Positions 51,449-63,860 are shown, counted from the stretch's first letter. The stretch: 64,000 bases of DNA from Certhia americana (GCA_018697195.1 CM031858.1:75327001-75391000); one strand, 5' to 3'. Notes: a model not told the origin generated them from the letters alone. Numbers and translations are program-made.

Positions 51449-52098
51449 TGCTACACCAAGTGTGGGGAACAACTGCAGCGTGGGGTTTGTGCTGACAGCT
51501 GAACCTTTAGAGCCACTTGCTCTGCAGTGGAAGGGCTCTCACTACAGTCAGGGGGTGGGGAAAGGAGAAGTAGGAGGCTCTTCAGTTCTGAGATTCCAAC
51601 AGGAGGTTTATTCACCTTGAAGGGGTCAGGAACCAAAGAGCCCCAAGCACTGCTGTGCTCAGGATTTTATACAGCATCAGAGCAAGGGGTGGGCACCAAA
51701 CACAAGGCAGTGAGGGATCAGCAGGGGCAGAGTGAAGGGGTTACAGCATTTCTTTGGGGCCAGCTGGGGCAAGTGGGAGCAGAGGGCAGGACACATGGTC
51801 CAATGGGGCATCGAGGGTTAGGAAACACCCAGGAATGCCCAGGAGGAGGTACACTCAAAGGATTGGTTCAGGGTTGGAGTGACATGGAAGGTGCCAGAAC
51901 AAGGGGCAGGGTAACAGTGATTGACAGGGAAGGAGCTGGAACAAGGGGTGGGGAAATGCCATACAAGGTAACTTAGGGGAGGATACAACTTCAGGAATGA
52001 ACCAACTTGGGGAGAACATGAGGGAACATAAGAACAATCCATTAACATTAAAACTTTAACAATATGCCAGTTAAATGAAAAAAATACGGGCCGCAACA
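51449..52098 (-). mobile_element. Solo LTR with 5-bp target duplication
   Basis: A 650-bp LTR on the minus strand. In its own sense it begins TGTTGCGGCCCG (52098 leftward) and ends GTGTAGCA (51449), so both TG and CA ends are present. The direct repeat CCTGG flanks it exactly (51444-51448 and 52099-52103). A TATA box TATAAAA lies at 51665-51671 and an AATAAA signal at 51607-51612 (both minus), about 55 bp apart, implying a short R region. There is no internal retroviral sequence on either side, so it is a solo LTR left by recombination. The family is not assigned; ERVK- or ERVL-like are both possible. Confidence 0.88.
51607..51671 (-). promoter_or_regulatory. LTR core promoter and polyadenylation signal
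   Basis: TATAAAA (51665-51671) followed on the minus strand by AATAAA (51607-51612). The spacing and order fit a U3/R boundary with a short R region. Transcripts starting here and reading past the weak terminator would enter the sequence left of 51449. Confidence 0.65.
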
Positions 52099-54378
52099 CC
52101 TGGGATATTTCCATCTGTGATTTATCCCATAAAAATATTATATAGATGAAGCTTTGTTCTGAAATTTCAGCTAAATTGGAAACCCTTTGAAAAATCTTTA
52201 CAAATTGCACAGAAAATGTGCATATATCATAAGATTGTTATGAAGCTGTGATATTATTTAGAGTATTTGTCCTTTAAGCCAAGAAAAATCCATGAAAAAA
52301 TCTAAGCAATCTTTTTTAGAATCCCAATATCCCACATCAAAGCAGTTTTAACTTGTCTGTTTTAATCACAGTTAATGATCAATTCATTTGTCTTAAGTAT
52401 GTTCTTGTAGCAAAATGCCCACAACTACTAGCTTTATTCACTGAATAAAAGAAAGCAACATAATTCTGGGCTTTTTGAATGCTTTGGTTTTGTTTTCTCT
52501 CAAGTGTAAATGAAGTCTTTGGTAATAGTTTTAAGAAAGTGTCAACATGCAGTAGGAAATACTAAGGATCTGGAAATACTTGTTTGAAGTGCTAGATCTG
52601 GATGTGTAATTTGTCTTAAAATTTGTGCATGAAAATCAAAGCAAAGAGAAAATAAAAAGGATCAGAAACTCTAGGAAGTATGTGCAAAATATATATTGAG
52701 GCAAATCCCAAATTGTCTAAGGAATAATACCTTTTAAACATAAAATGAAGTCATAAATCTTTTCCAAAAACCTCAGAATGAAAAGAGTTAGCAAAGAGTA
52801 TGTAAAGCTAATTGATGATGAAGGCATGAAAGAGGAGTTAAAGGCTGAAACCACACTAGAGAAAATATGTTAGGAGGGGTTTTTGTTTGGTTAGTTTGGT
52901 TTTTTGCATTGCTCTTCATCTGGGGATGAAAGAAAAGACTGGGGATTTCCTGCATAGAAATCCTGGGTTTAGTCTGTTAGGAATCTGTTAAATTGCTTGG
53001 TATAAAAAGTATGGAATATGAACAAATGAGAACATGAACAAATAGAGATTGTGATGATCAGATGATACTCGTCACAGAGTTCTAATTTAAGTTGAAACTT
53101 CTTATCACAGTTAATAGTTCAGCTATCTCCAACATAAAACTGCTGTGCTATTACAGGCCAGCAAGAGGCAGAAGTGGCACTGGTGAGGTTTTTTTATGGT
53201 TTCAAAGGTGTTCTAGGTGGCTACAAACTAGTGATTCTGCTGTCTGTACAGAACTAATTATTGGAAACTCTTCCAAAATGTAAAATTAGTAAACATAGAT
53301 TAATAGAATATCCTAGAGTTAATATGATTTTATAGGGAGAAATTTCCTGCCTCAGGGGCTCAAAAATGATTAGGAAAATAAAGAACAGGTGCTTGTAGAC
53401 ATCTTTTTGTTCCTTGAAGTCTGAGCCACAAACTACTGGAATCTATAGAATATCCAGGGGAATCATTAAGTGTGTGTGTTCTCATTGCTTGCTATTCATT
53501 CTGTCCCAGACATGGTTGAATGATAGTCACGTTTCACCAGATTTGTTAGATCATGTTCTTCATGGTGAAACCTGATGGCGGGAAAGGGTGCTATGTTGAG
53601 CTGGACTTTTAAATTCAGTCAGAGCAGATTTCTGCTGCTGATTAGTATCCTGGCTTCTTGTGTCTGTGCTGTAGCCCATGCAAAAAACAAATATTCTCAA
53701 GAAGGACAAAGAATTTACAGATGTACAAATGGTATACACAACAAATGTATGACATTTTTCCATTACATTAATCTGATTTTAATATCCCAAAAAAGTCTGA
53801 TTTCTGAGACAGTAGCAAGAATTTGTCACTTCTCTGTGGGCCTTAGGGAACCTATTTGTCTGTGATTTAGACTGTGTTCTTCAAAGTAAACTGACTGTAT
53901 ATTAATAATAAATAATGGCCTCACATCAATAAAACTGAGGATTTAGACAAACACTGCTATGGAAATGGATTGCAGAAACTGGCAAACAGTTTGATACCAA
54001 CTGTTAGGAATAAGCTACTGTGGAAGGTATGTTGTATGGTGAATCTGATCAGCAATGGCAGCCTCACAGCTGCTGGTTTTACACAAAATGGTCTGCAAAG
54101 ATATTTAGAGTATACAGTTAACATTCACCATGACTTGCACACTGTAAATTGTAGTTCCTGAAGTGCATTTGAATTAATGTATTGTGAGTTATTTGGAAAG
54201 TTTCATTTAATATAGTCACATTCCTCCATCTTTCAAATTTTATCTGGTGAATGCTAAGCAAATTTCCCAAAAGATTATTTGTTTGTCCTAGTCTCAGGGA
54301 ATGGGAATATTCTGTTTACAATGTTTCTATGCATTCCAGCTCCAGCCAGTGTTGTTTTGTTGTTTCCAGCTGTCTTTA

Positions 54379-54380
<2 letters not shown>
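52099..54380. other. AT-rich unique sequence
   Basis: Starts with the right-hand target duplication of the LTR (52099-52103). No transposon recognised. A 96-codon plus frame at 53575-53865 begins with a signal-peptide-like segment (see findings). Confidence 0.5.

Positions 54381-54444
<64 letters not shown>
54381..54444. repeat. (GT)32 microsatellite
   Basis: 64 bp of uninterrupted GT dinucleotides. Such pure long runs are usually polymorphic in length. Cys/Val and His/Thr repeat frames over it are artefacts. Confidence 0.98.
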
Positions 54445-54449
<5 letters not shown>

Positions 54450-57400
54450 CAGCATTCGAGACTGTCGGTATGAGAAATTGCCACGGCCAGTTTGGACTTA
54501 TAGAAAAGTGATACAAAGATGGAACTCCTAACATGAGTGTTGGTAAGATGGTAAGATATTTTGGAATTGTATTTTAAGTTCTTTTCATTACTTGGTTTTT
54601 TTATACTTCATATTTCAAATTGATTTAATTGTCTACATCATCTAGAGTGACATTGAACAGACACTCTGATTCTGTTATTCCTGTTGTTTGAGAAGAGATT
54701 TTTACACCAACATAAATCTTTCATCAAAGCAGAATCCATAATCTTATAGTTATGGACAGTTTCAAAATTTTATGCAATCCTGCTGGCAACACACCCTCTT
54801 TGATTTTTGATCCTTGCTATGAGAAGCTTAAGGAAATATTTATCAGCTTTTTAATCTACTTCTTATTTGTCACTTTGTTTTTTTCTTTCCCCCACTTTTT
54901 TTGAAATATTATGCTACAATGAGTTGGTGAGCAAGATTTTAAATAAGTAACAGGAAATAGATCCTGTTGAACTTACCAGGTATATCTTAATCAAAAGTAT
55001 TATTAAGAATTTTTCCTCTCATTGATTATGTTTTAATCCTTTAATTCTTTAGCACTTGAATTAATTTTTTATTAGTAGTCTTGTGTCAGCCATTTAATAT
55101 TTCGCCCAGGGTTATTATCAGGCTGACAAGCTGTTACCACACAGATCCCCTCATTTACTTTCTAATACATATGCAAAACTTTTGCTGTCTTCCTCTTGAA
55201 ACTTGGTTACTATGCCAAGTTCTGTTGAACCTTTGTATTTCTGCTCAACCTCCCTCTGGAAGCAGGCTGTATAGAAGCAAGGAATCTAGAAGCAATTTCC
55301 CAACATCTGAGTTGCAGTTGTATATCCATCCTCTGATATAAAATCACCACTCTCTCCAAATTGCAATAAAAAAGTCAACAACAAAAGCCCACTGAAAATA
55401 AATCTACCATTTGCTTTGAAATGCATCTGCCACTTCTGTCCAGAGAGTCACTTTAAGTATGTTGATTATTTTTACTTCTGACTCCTTAAATAAGCACAAG
55501 GCTCTATGGCCCCCCATGGTATTTATTGGCAACTTACTTATAAATAAATAAATGTATTTATTATTTTTAGTGCCCTTTGCTTCCTTTACTGATTTCAACC
55601 CTCCACCACCTGATTTTTAATTTCATTCATTTCCACTGCACTCAGCCATTACATATGTATACTGGATTTTATGAGCACTTTTTTTCCCCATGAGAAACAT
55701 ACTGATTTTCTTAAATTCATGAAATTTTCTTCAGTTATAGGATTCTGATTTCTAAAGCATCTAGCCAAGTAATATTAAATAACTTTCAATTATTATTTAG
55801 TTTCATTAATATTGTACCGAATAGCTTTTATTAAACAGTTTGAATGTCTTTCAATTTGAAAATAAAGAATGTGGCATTTGCAAAACATAAATGCATAGCT
55901 TTTAAAAAAGTGAAAGCACCTAGCTACAAAAAATGCTAATTTACTTTTCGTATTTATCCTCCTTAAGTAGAAACTGTAATCATGGTAGCTGCTTCTCATA
56001 AATTCTCCACAATTTAGGCATTCTGGGTTTAAGTTCATACAAAAAGTCCAAACTGTACATAAAATTGCAGAGTCATTCAGAAAAGAAAATCTTTTGGTTG
56101 AAAGAAACTGCTATTTGGCTTCTAAATATTTGAGGAAGAATATAAATAAAATTCTGCGTCCCAGTTGCAAAAGGTAAAGTATATAAATGTGCCCAGTAAA
56201 CAAGATGGACTCTTATGCTATGATACTGGTCCCCTACTCCTTACTGTGGCTGCAGGGAAACAGATGCTGAGAAGCTTTGTGGAGTTGAATTTGGAATAAA
56301 TAGAAGCTGTTGACCTGGTATTTTGTTGGGATCTGCTCCTCTACTGCACATATGTGTTGGCTCTTGAGTGACAGATGTCAACATACAGTATGTGGACGTA
56401 ATCTTGTTCAGAAGCTTCAATAGAACATTCCTGGGGAGTAATTGTGTCTCCAGTATCATCACTTTAGCCGGCTGGGGAAAAGTAAAAGTTCTCAAGTTCA
56501 AGACAGGACTTGTCTCAGCTGGTATGCACAGCAATTGCAGCAGAAAACTGCACGGCACAGCATTTTTTTCCGAATTAAAAATGTGCCTATATTCCAAAAG
56601 AACCTGCAAGGCAATATGTAACAGCATCATACACAATGTAATGAATTAGTCATGTGAAACTATTAATCATACTCCTTTCACCACTTGCTCCCCTATTAAT
56701 CCATTCCTGTCAGAAATTTAACATTACAAATTCTTCAGATGTCTCATACACCTACCACTGTTTAAATTAATGTTCAGCTTCCTCAAGTCTCATTTCCCTT
56801 CAAAATACCTATTTTTCCCAAGGAATGAGATGGTACAGTTCCCATAGGAATATATGAACAATATAGAACAAATACTATGAGAGCCAGTTCTGAAATTAAA
56901 AACCTAAAATTATTTCATGCTTAGCAATGCATGACTACAATAGTTAAACGTTGTAAAATTTTTTGCTAACTGCAAAATGAAAAAAAGGAAAGAACCTAAA
57001 GTTTCTTTATTTTATGGATGAATGAGTGCAGCAAGATTCTGAATATGAGTCAGCAGTAGGAAACAGATACCTGTGCAAGAATAATACCAGGTGATATCTA
57101 AAATACTTTGCTGACCTTTGAAGAAATTGAATATAAACCTGGAGAAGGTTGGTGGTGATGTACTCTGTCTGTTTGGAGAATTGATGAGAAGCTATTTTAG
57201 GAAAACATTTACATCTCAAGAGGCTGATATTGAAACAGCAACACAGCAAAAATCATTCTTCAGAGTCTGATACCTCTGGAAGGTGATTCGAGTTTTGGTG
57301 TGACTGATGTTTTCGAGGTTATGGTTTTTTTTTTTGGCAGTGCTTCATATGGGAAAATGGAAACACTTTTAGAAATTGAATATGGTAATAGAGTGACAAG
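54445..57400. other. AT-rich unique sequence
   Basis: No gene or transposon recognised. Overlapping antiparallel frames at 56241-56636 (131 codons, minus) and 56368-56649 (93 codons, plus) lie in a slightly less AT-rich stretch, without domain signatures. Confidence 0.5.
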
Positions 57401-57515
57401 ATCATAGGACAGGACCATATAAGATCATTCAGGCTTAAAGGGACCTCAGGAGGTCTCTAAGTCAACTTGCTGCTTAAAGCAGGGTCAGCTTGTAATAGGA
57501 TGTTTTGCCTTAGAA
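57401..57515 (-). mobile_element. CR1 LINE, short old 3' fragment
   Basis: ATCATAGGACAGGACCAT, then CATTCAGGCTTAAAGGGACC, AGGAGGTCTCTAAGTCAACT and GCTGCTTAAAGCAGGGTCAG. This is the reverse complement of a CR1 3' end of the type that normally reads TTCAGGTTGGAAGGGACC / CTGCTCAAAGCAGGGTCAG. Heavily mutated and only about 115 bp long. Confidence 0.85.
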
Positions 57516-58022
57516 TTTGGTCAAACAACTCACAAAACACCCTATTTTGCAAAGTATCAGAAGTGGGTTGAGAGAGGGTTCATGTGCGACTTTTGGTGTT
57601 GAATTATGCTAAAACCAGTCTAGCTTATCATCCCCAAATCAATATTTTGATCGAGAAGCAAAGATTTGGCAGATAAGCTGTTAGGGAGATGTGAGATCTA
57701 TGAGGCAGTCAATCATATAAAAGTCCAGTCAATTTGAATTATAAGCAAGGTTCCTCTAATATATTCCTTCTTGGAGTGTGTCCATGAAGTTTCCTCTGTT
57801 GAAGTGGGGATGCTCCTTCAAGGGTACTCCTCGAGGTTGAGTGAAAGAGATGTGCCCATGAGCATTGGTGTGGTATAGATATAATGTAATAGCATTGATA
57901 GAGTACACTGTATCACTACCCTCTGAAATCAGTAATTGATGGACTTTTGCCCACATGCTTTTTCACTGTTATAGACTATAACATCTTACTTTGTTTCAAG
58001 AATATTGGGAGGGACTACTCAT
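57516..58022. other. Unique noncoding sequence
   Basis: No gene recognised. A 66-codon minus frame at 57756-57956 has no domain signature. Confidence 0.5.
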
Positions 58023-58169
58023 GTGAGTGTAGCTCAGTTGCTCAGAGCATGGTGCTCATAATACTAGGGTTTTGAATTCAATTTCCATATGGACCATTCA
58101 CTTTGGAGTTGGACTTGCTGATCCTTGTGGGTCCCTTCCAACTCAGAATATTCTGTGATTTTTGTGATG
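58023..58169 (+). mobile_element. tRNA-Ile-derived SINE with CR1 tail (TguSINE1-like)
   Basis: The first 74 bp (58023-58096) align with tRNA-Ile: the A box TAGCTCAGTTG, the D-arm/anticodon stretch AGAGCATGGTGCTCATAAT, a decayed B box (GGTTTTGAATTCAA) and the end GGACCA. The anticodon position reads CAT where tRNA-Ile has AAT, and several CpG sites have decayed, so it is not a working tRNA. It continues CTTTGGAGTTGGACTTGCTG, ATCCTTGTGGGTCCCTTCCA and ACTCAGAATATTCTGTGATT, a CR1 3' end. This head-tail structure is that of TguSINE1, described from zebra finch. It would have been mobilised by the CR1 machinery. Confidence 0.92.
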
Positions 58170-59904
58170 TATAACTACTGACACTGTTCTCCCCCTGTCC
58201 ACAAATATACTGATTTTATTACTTTTTATATCTAATGAATTACCGGGTGAAAGTGAAAACTTAGGTCTTCCTATTTGGGGAAAATTTCTGGGAAAAAATA
58301 CAAAAAATATGAGAGGAATATCTTCAACTTTCTGCAAATAGTGATGAAGAGAGCAAACAGAACTGATGCATGGAACACAAAGGAGGAATGTATTAAACAA
58401 CAAGAAAAAAAAAAACAAAACAAAACACCATTCGTGCTATGCCTCTGTCCTCATTGCAGAAACAAGAAAGGCAAAAAAGGAGACTATGAATTAGAAAAAG
58501 TAGTTTACAGGGGGTTTATTACAATGAACATTTTAAATTAAGGGATTTGGATTAAATTTGTTGCAAAAAGCAAGCAAATGAGTCTGTGTTTCCTAAGATA
58601 AAAATTACTGTCAATGTATTTACCTCAACTAAAAGTACTTAAAGCTGCTAATTTTTCTTACCACTATTTTTAGTTGATAAGCACAAGACATCATTAAAGA
58701 TTCCTGTCCTGCTTTAGGCACCTGATTTATGATAAAATTATGGCTCAGATACAATAAGCTATATTGATCTCTGATGTCTATAAAAGGAGATTATCTTAAG
58801 AATACTTGTCTACATCATGGTCAGATGGAGAGATTTTTTTCCTTTGAATCATCACTCAGTTCTGCAGCTAATACTAAGGTTGTCCACCAGAGGAAGATTT
58901 TAGTATATGTGACTGCTGTAATTTTATCACAGTTGTTCAGATTTTGGGTTAACTCACAATGGAACTTTAAAAGCTTTGGTTTCATACAATTTATTTTGCC
59001 ACCAATCTGACTATCAGCAAAATCTTCTTGTGCCACATGCTCTGAGAGGAGGGTGTGGGAGACGGCTATCACAAACTGACAGAAAACATAACAGCAGTAA
59101 AAATAGATTACCATGCTCAAGCAAACTCAGCAGTAACAAAATACCACTAACATTGGAAAATAGAAGGTTTTAATGTCCTCTCATTCAACATTTATTTGAG
59201 TCATACCTTTAAAATACATCTGGTACAGAAACATCCTATGGTCTGCTTTATACTGCTAGGAAGAATCAACTTCCAGAGTCAGTGCTAGGAGCTGTAGTTT
59301 TGTAGGAACACTAATCAACAATAGTATGACATCATGCTAATCAGACCTAATTGTGCCTCCTCCCACCTCTTCCCATCAACAGTTGATTTCTACAAAGTAC
59401 CATAACTTCTTACAGCATTGTCTTATCAGTTCAATGGGTAAATTCTAGTGGTCTGAAAAGCCTCAAAGAAACAGTGCAGCTGATCACTATTTGCTTAATT
59501 CACTAAGTAAATTAGAAGTTGAATAGAGTTCATGATGCATAGTTAATTTATCTAAATAGCTAACTGAGCACTGGAAGAAGTATGATAAGTGAATGGACTG
59601 CTCCACAGTAATTATGGTAGGCTCATTCACCTCCAAAATTCTTTATTCATTTTTACTGCTTATTCCTTAAATTCTTTATTTTTCTCCTAATAAATATCCC
59701 TATATTTAGAGCATATATTGCGATTTTCCTTACCACCACAAAATTATAATCTGCACAGTGGTTAAGCTGGAGGTAGGGGAATACTGTGCATATCCATTAC
59801 CATGAAATAATCATATATATGGGTAACCTGTTATTTTATTTCAAAATTGTTTGTTCTATGAAAATGTTCAGTACAGACCAATAAAAAATAATAGGTTTGG
59901 GGTA
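58170..59904. other. AT-rich unique sequence
   Basis: No gene recognised. Short antiparallel frames around 58143-58541 and 58774-59173 have no domain signature. An A/C-rich run lies at 58404-58428. Confidence 0.55.
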
Positions 59905-60801
59905 ATAAGTAAGTTTGCAATTGCTACAAAATTGAGAGGAGCTGTTGATTCCCACCAAGGCTGGGAGGCCCTGCAGAGAGACCTGGGCACACTGTAGGAC
60001 TGGGCAGTCACCAACCATATGACACATTGACAAGTGTCAGATTCTGCACCTGAGATGGAAAAACCCTGGATGTACAGACAGGCTGGGGAATGAGAGGCTG
60101 GAAAGCACTGCCGGGAAGGGGACCTCAAGTCCTGGTCCATGGCAAGTTGGACATGAGCCAGCAGTGCCCTGGCAGCCAGGAGGGCCAACCCTGTCCTAGG
60201 GGGCATCAGGCACAGCATCACAGCTGGGCAAGGGAGGGGATTGTCCTGCTCTGCTCTGAGCTGGGGTGGCCTCACCTCCAGTGCTGGGGGCAGTTCTGGG
60301 TGCCACAGTATAAGAAAAGACATTGAGCTCTTAGAGAGCAACCAAAGGAAGGCAGAAAAGGTGAAGGGCCTTGAGGGGAAGCTGTATGAGGTGCAACTGA
60401 GGTCAGTTGGTCTGTTCAGCCTGGAGAAGAGGATACTGAGGGGAGACTTTTGCAAAATCTACAATTCCTCTCAACAGTGAGAGGAAGGGGAGGGCAGACA
60501 CTGATCTCTTCTCTGTGGTGGCAGTGACAAGTCCTGAGGGAATGACCTGAATTTGGGTCAGGGGAGGTTTAGGTTTGATATTGCAAAAAGATTTTTCACC
60601 TAGAGGTGGTTGAGCACTGGAACAGACTCCCCAAGGAAATGGTCACAGCTCCAGCCCGACAGAGTTCAAGAATTTGAATTTGGATAACACTCTTGAGCCC
60701 ATGGTGTGACTCTTGACATGTCCTGTGCCACCCAGGAGCTGGACTTGGATGATCATTCTGTGTCTCTTCCATCCCAGAATATTCTGTGATTTTTTTGATT
60801 C
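59905..60801 (+). mobile_element. CR1 LINE, 0.9-kb copy
   Basis: A plus-strand copy starting in the reverse transcriptase region (AAGTTTGCAATTGCTACAAA, degenerate of the SKFADDTK codons) and running through the ORF2 C-terminus. Frames there read HGKLDMSQQCPGSQEG, LHCxELGWPHLQCWGQFWVP-like and [15 protein letters not shown], split by frameshifts. The 3' UTR follows (GGGTCAGGGGAGGTTTAGGT; GAGCACTGGAACAGACTCCC) and it ends in CCCAGAATATTCTGTGATT at about 60795. Same tail type as the SINE at 58023, which lies 1.7 kb upstream in the same orientation. Confidence 0.96.
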
Positions 60802-63654
60802 TTTGTGCTTTATGGCTTGTCTTCTTTTTAAATTTTTATTCAAGTATTCAAGTATACAAGTAAATCTACAGTTACGTAATACTAAAAATAGACATTTTAT
60901 ATCTAAGAGCAAGTAATTTTGAAGTCAGAAGTTTCTGCTTCTGCAGTGAGCTAGTCCCAATAATTTTGTTTCTACTATTTACAGGTTTTTGTTGCATATT
61001 CGCATGCATTTTCACAAGAGCTAGAATAACTTGTTATCTTGTACTCCTTAGACTGTATCAGAAAAAAATTTTATGAGCAGTCCTCAGATATTGAAATCAC
61101 TCTGCCTTTTAAGTGGCAGGATTTTTTATTCGCAAAAACATCTAGGAATATAGCAAAATCCATTCCAGAAGCAACATGAGTTTAAGTACACAACAGTTTC
61201 CTGTTTTGTTTTGGAATTAGATGTTTACAATAACAGCATTTCATGAGCTTTATGGTGAAACTAGAGAGCTGTGACCTTATCTCAAGGACCCCTGATTCCT
61301 TTACTGAGATTAGCTTACACTTATATTGCTCTCCTAACCTTACAGCTAAAGTCTATATCTATAAAATAGAAAACTTTAAAGACAATATAATTGGGTAATT
61401 ATAAATTTTTAAAGAAGTTTTCTATAGAGAATATGTGACCTCACCTGCTGTATAATTACAACTGATTAACAAAATAATTCACAAAATGTTGAGTAGGATT
61501 GGATTATGTCTGGATTTTGTCCCAGGTAAATCCAGGTAAATATAGGACATATCCAGATGGAACATCTTGTTTAGCACCACAAATTGTCAGCTTGTTGACA
61601 ATTTGAAACAACAGTTTATAAAATGTTGGGTTTGTGGGTTTTTTCTGTCTTCATTAGTCAATCTCTCTGAAAGATCTTTACTGAAGTAATTTTCACTTTT
61701 TTTTTTTTTTTCTTGCATAACACCTGCTTTTTTATTAAACTTTCACCTATTTCTTCTTTGTAAATGTGGTCTTATTCCAGAAAATGTAGGGGAAATGCAA
61801 CTTATGCACCAGCTTACTTGGCTTTGAGTCACATATTTTAAAGTTAAGTTTTTAAAATCTTTATGTCAAGGATTGGGAATTTTTATATTTTTCTAGGACC
61901 CCCATTCTTTTCCAGTCTCTTGATGTAAGATTCAAAATGTGATATTGTGTTGCAGTTAAAGATTCATTTCTTCCCCTTTCCATATTCAACTATAACTTTG
62001 TTGTCTTTGTAATCATCTTTGCTAAGACTTTCAATTGAATACATCAATTTTCTACTAATTTTGCTCAAATATAGTAGTGGTTACATTTTTTCTGTGGAAA
62101 AAAATTGAAATAAAGGGTGAAACAAAAGTAAGGTGATAAAAAACTAGAGATCTGTATGATTGTGGTGAAAGGGGAAAGGTAGAGCTAAGGGAAGCTATGG
62201 AAAAATAATAATAATGTGGAAAAATTTGAGTTCATGGTTCACTAATAAGAAAAAAAAATCAAGATCATACCTAAAAAAAAGTTTATTTTTCCAAAGGAAA
62301 AATGTTATGTTAAAAAATACTTCAAGTAATCTGCTGGTTGAGAATCTGTTGATCCAAAACCAAGTGCCTTCTACAATAGAATGGTTGTTGTTTCATATAT
62401 AAATTAACTTGTCAAAATCTTTACATCCCAAGGGCCAGATCATAATGTTCTAAAAAGTGTTCTCCCACATGGATGATGCCATTTCAGCTGTCTCAAGTAG
62501 CACAGTTTTTCAGGTAGCACAGAATTTCTGTCAAAACGGCTGTGATACATTTTACAATTTTAAGCACTGCCAGTATATTGGGATATCAAATGCAATCATG
62601 ACCTGAAAGATGTCTGAATAGATTAGGAATGCATGACAGCATTTTATAGCAAAGACTCTCTACAACACACACCTGGCTGACAGACCAAGAGACCAAGTTG
62701 TTTTCTTTCCCATTTGTCTGCCATCAGCAGTCAGCAATTTTCTTCTTTCCTGCTCAAGGAGATTTCACTTTATATCTCTAGTTCTACTGATATGGCTTTT
62801 TTAATGTATAGTGAGAAGAAAAAAACAAAGACCATAATTGAAAAGGATCTCATCTCTAGGGTTTTAAAATGCAGCTTGGTACAGAGCTAATAATACCAGT
62901 AAACCTTCATTTACATGGAGTAGAGTCCCACTGACCAGACCTATCATCTTCTGTTTGCTTTGCTGTCAAAACACCCGATGTGCTACCTTGTATCAGCACA
63001 GTTTTTATGGAAAAGAATATGCTTTTCAAAACTGCAAATATAGTAAGAAACAATGGTAATATCATAACCCTGTTGAAATTGTTTGATTCACTTTTAACAT
63101 TTGAGGACTTGGATGAGGAAGAAAGGACGAGGAAGAAAGGACATGAAATCAACTGTCACATTCAAGTAAGAAAAGGTCAAAACTAATAGGGATGCAAATG
63201 ACACTTGGCTTTAACTTCATAGACAAATTCAAGTTATCTGAAAAAAAAATACCCAGCAACACCCTGTATTCTAAGTCACTCTTGATATAAGATGCTCTTT
63301 GCTTTTTGTTTCTTTCTCTGAAATTACTTTCTTCAAGCCTGTGTGTCTGAAGAATTGCAGCACATTATTTTGTATGTAGCCTTAGAGTTGAAGTCTGTGG
63401 TTTACAAACTATTTTCCTATAAAAAGTCTCTTATTTAAGATTTGTTTCATTGGTCCAAGGTTATATACAGGTTACTAAAATACAGATGCCTACCAAGGCC
63501 TGCAAATTAAAACTCTAAAGCCTATTTTAAAGCTTTCTGATCTTGTTTAATCAGCAGCTTACGAATAGACGATTCCCTTGTGTGCTCCAGTTAACTGAAT
63601 GTTATTGCTTAGATAAACAGTACACCTATTCTGATTAGGTTCATGTTTATTCAT
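60802..63654. other. AT-rich unique sequence
   Basis: No gene recognised. Contains a 10-bp perfect hairpin at 61580-61605, T15 at 61697-61711, and a 14-bp tandem duplication GAGGAAGAAAGGAC at 63115-63142. Confidence 0.55.
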
Positions 63655-63860
63655 TGAGTCAAGGAAATAAGGGATGGAAACACCTCTGAGGTCATCTTGT
63701 CCAATACCTTGTAGATGTAGGATTATTCCCAAAGGGAATAGAAGTTTTGTACACTCTGGCTTTAACCAATTCAAATAATGTGGTTTCTGTGCCTTCCAGT
63801 GAGAATTATCAAGCAAATTAACAGACTTAACATACTTAAATACTTTCAACAGTCTTCAAA
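63655..63860 (-). mobile_element. Possible very old CR1-type 3' fragment
   Basis: GGGATGGAAACACCTCTGAG, GTCATCTTGTCCAATACCTT and GGATTATTCCCAAAGGGAAT resemble the reverse complement of old CR1 3' ends (AGGTCATCTAGTCCAA...). The octamer tail is not clear and the rest is unrecognisable, so this is tentative. Confidence 0.35.

Noticed and set aside
51527..51976. 149-codon plus frame
   Set aside because: Antisense to the solo LTR; Gly-rich because of the LTR's composition.
54251..54531. Frames rich in Cys-Val or His-Thr repeats
   Set aside because: They are translations of the GT microsatellite.
58023..58096. tRNA-Ile gene
   Set aside because: The B box is decayed, the anticodon position is altered, and the sequence continues directly into a CR1 tail, so it is a SINE head.
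59868..60455. 195-codon minus frame
   Set aside because: It is antisense to the plus-strand CR1 copy and has no independent support.
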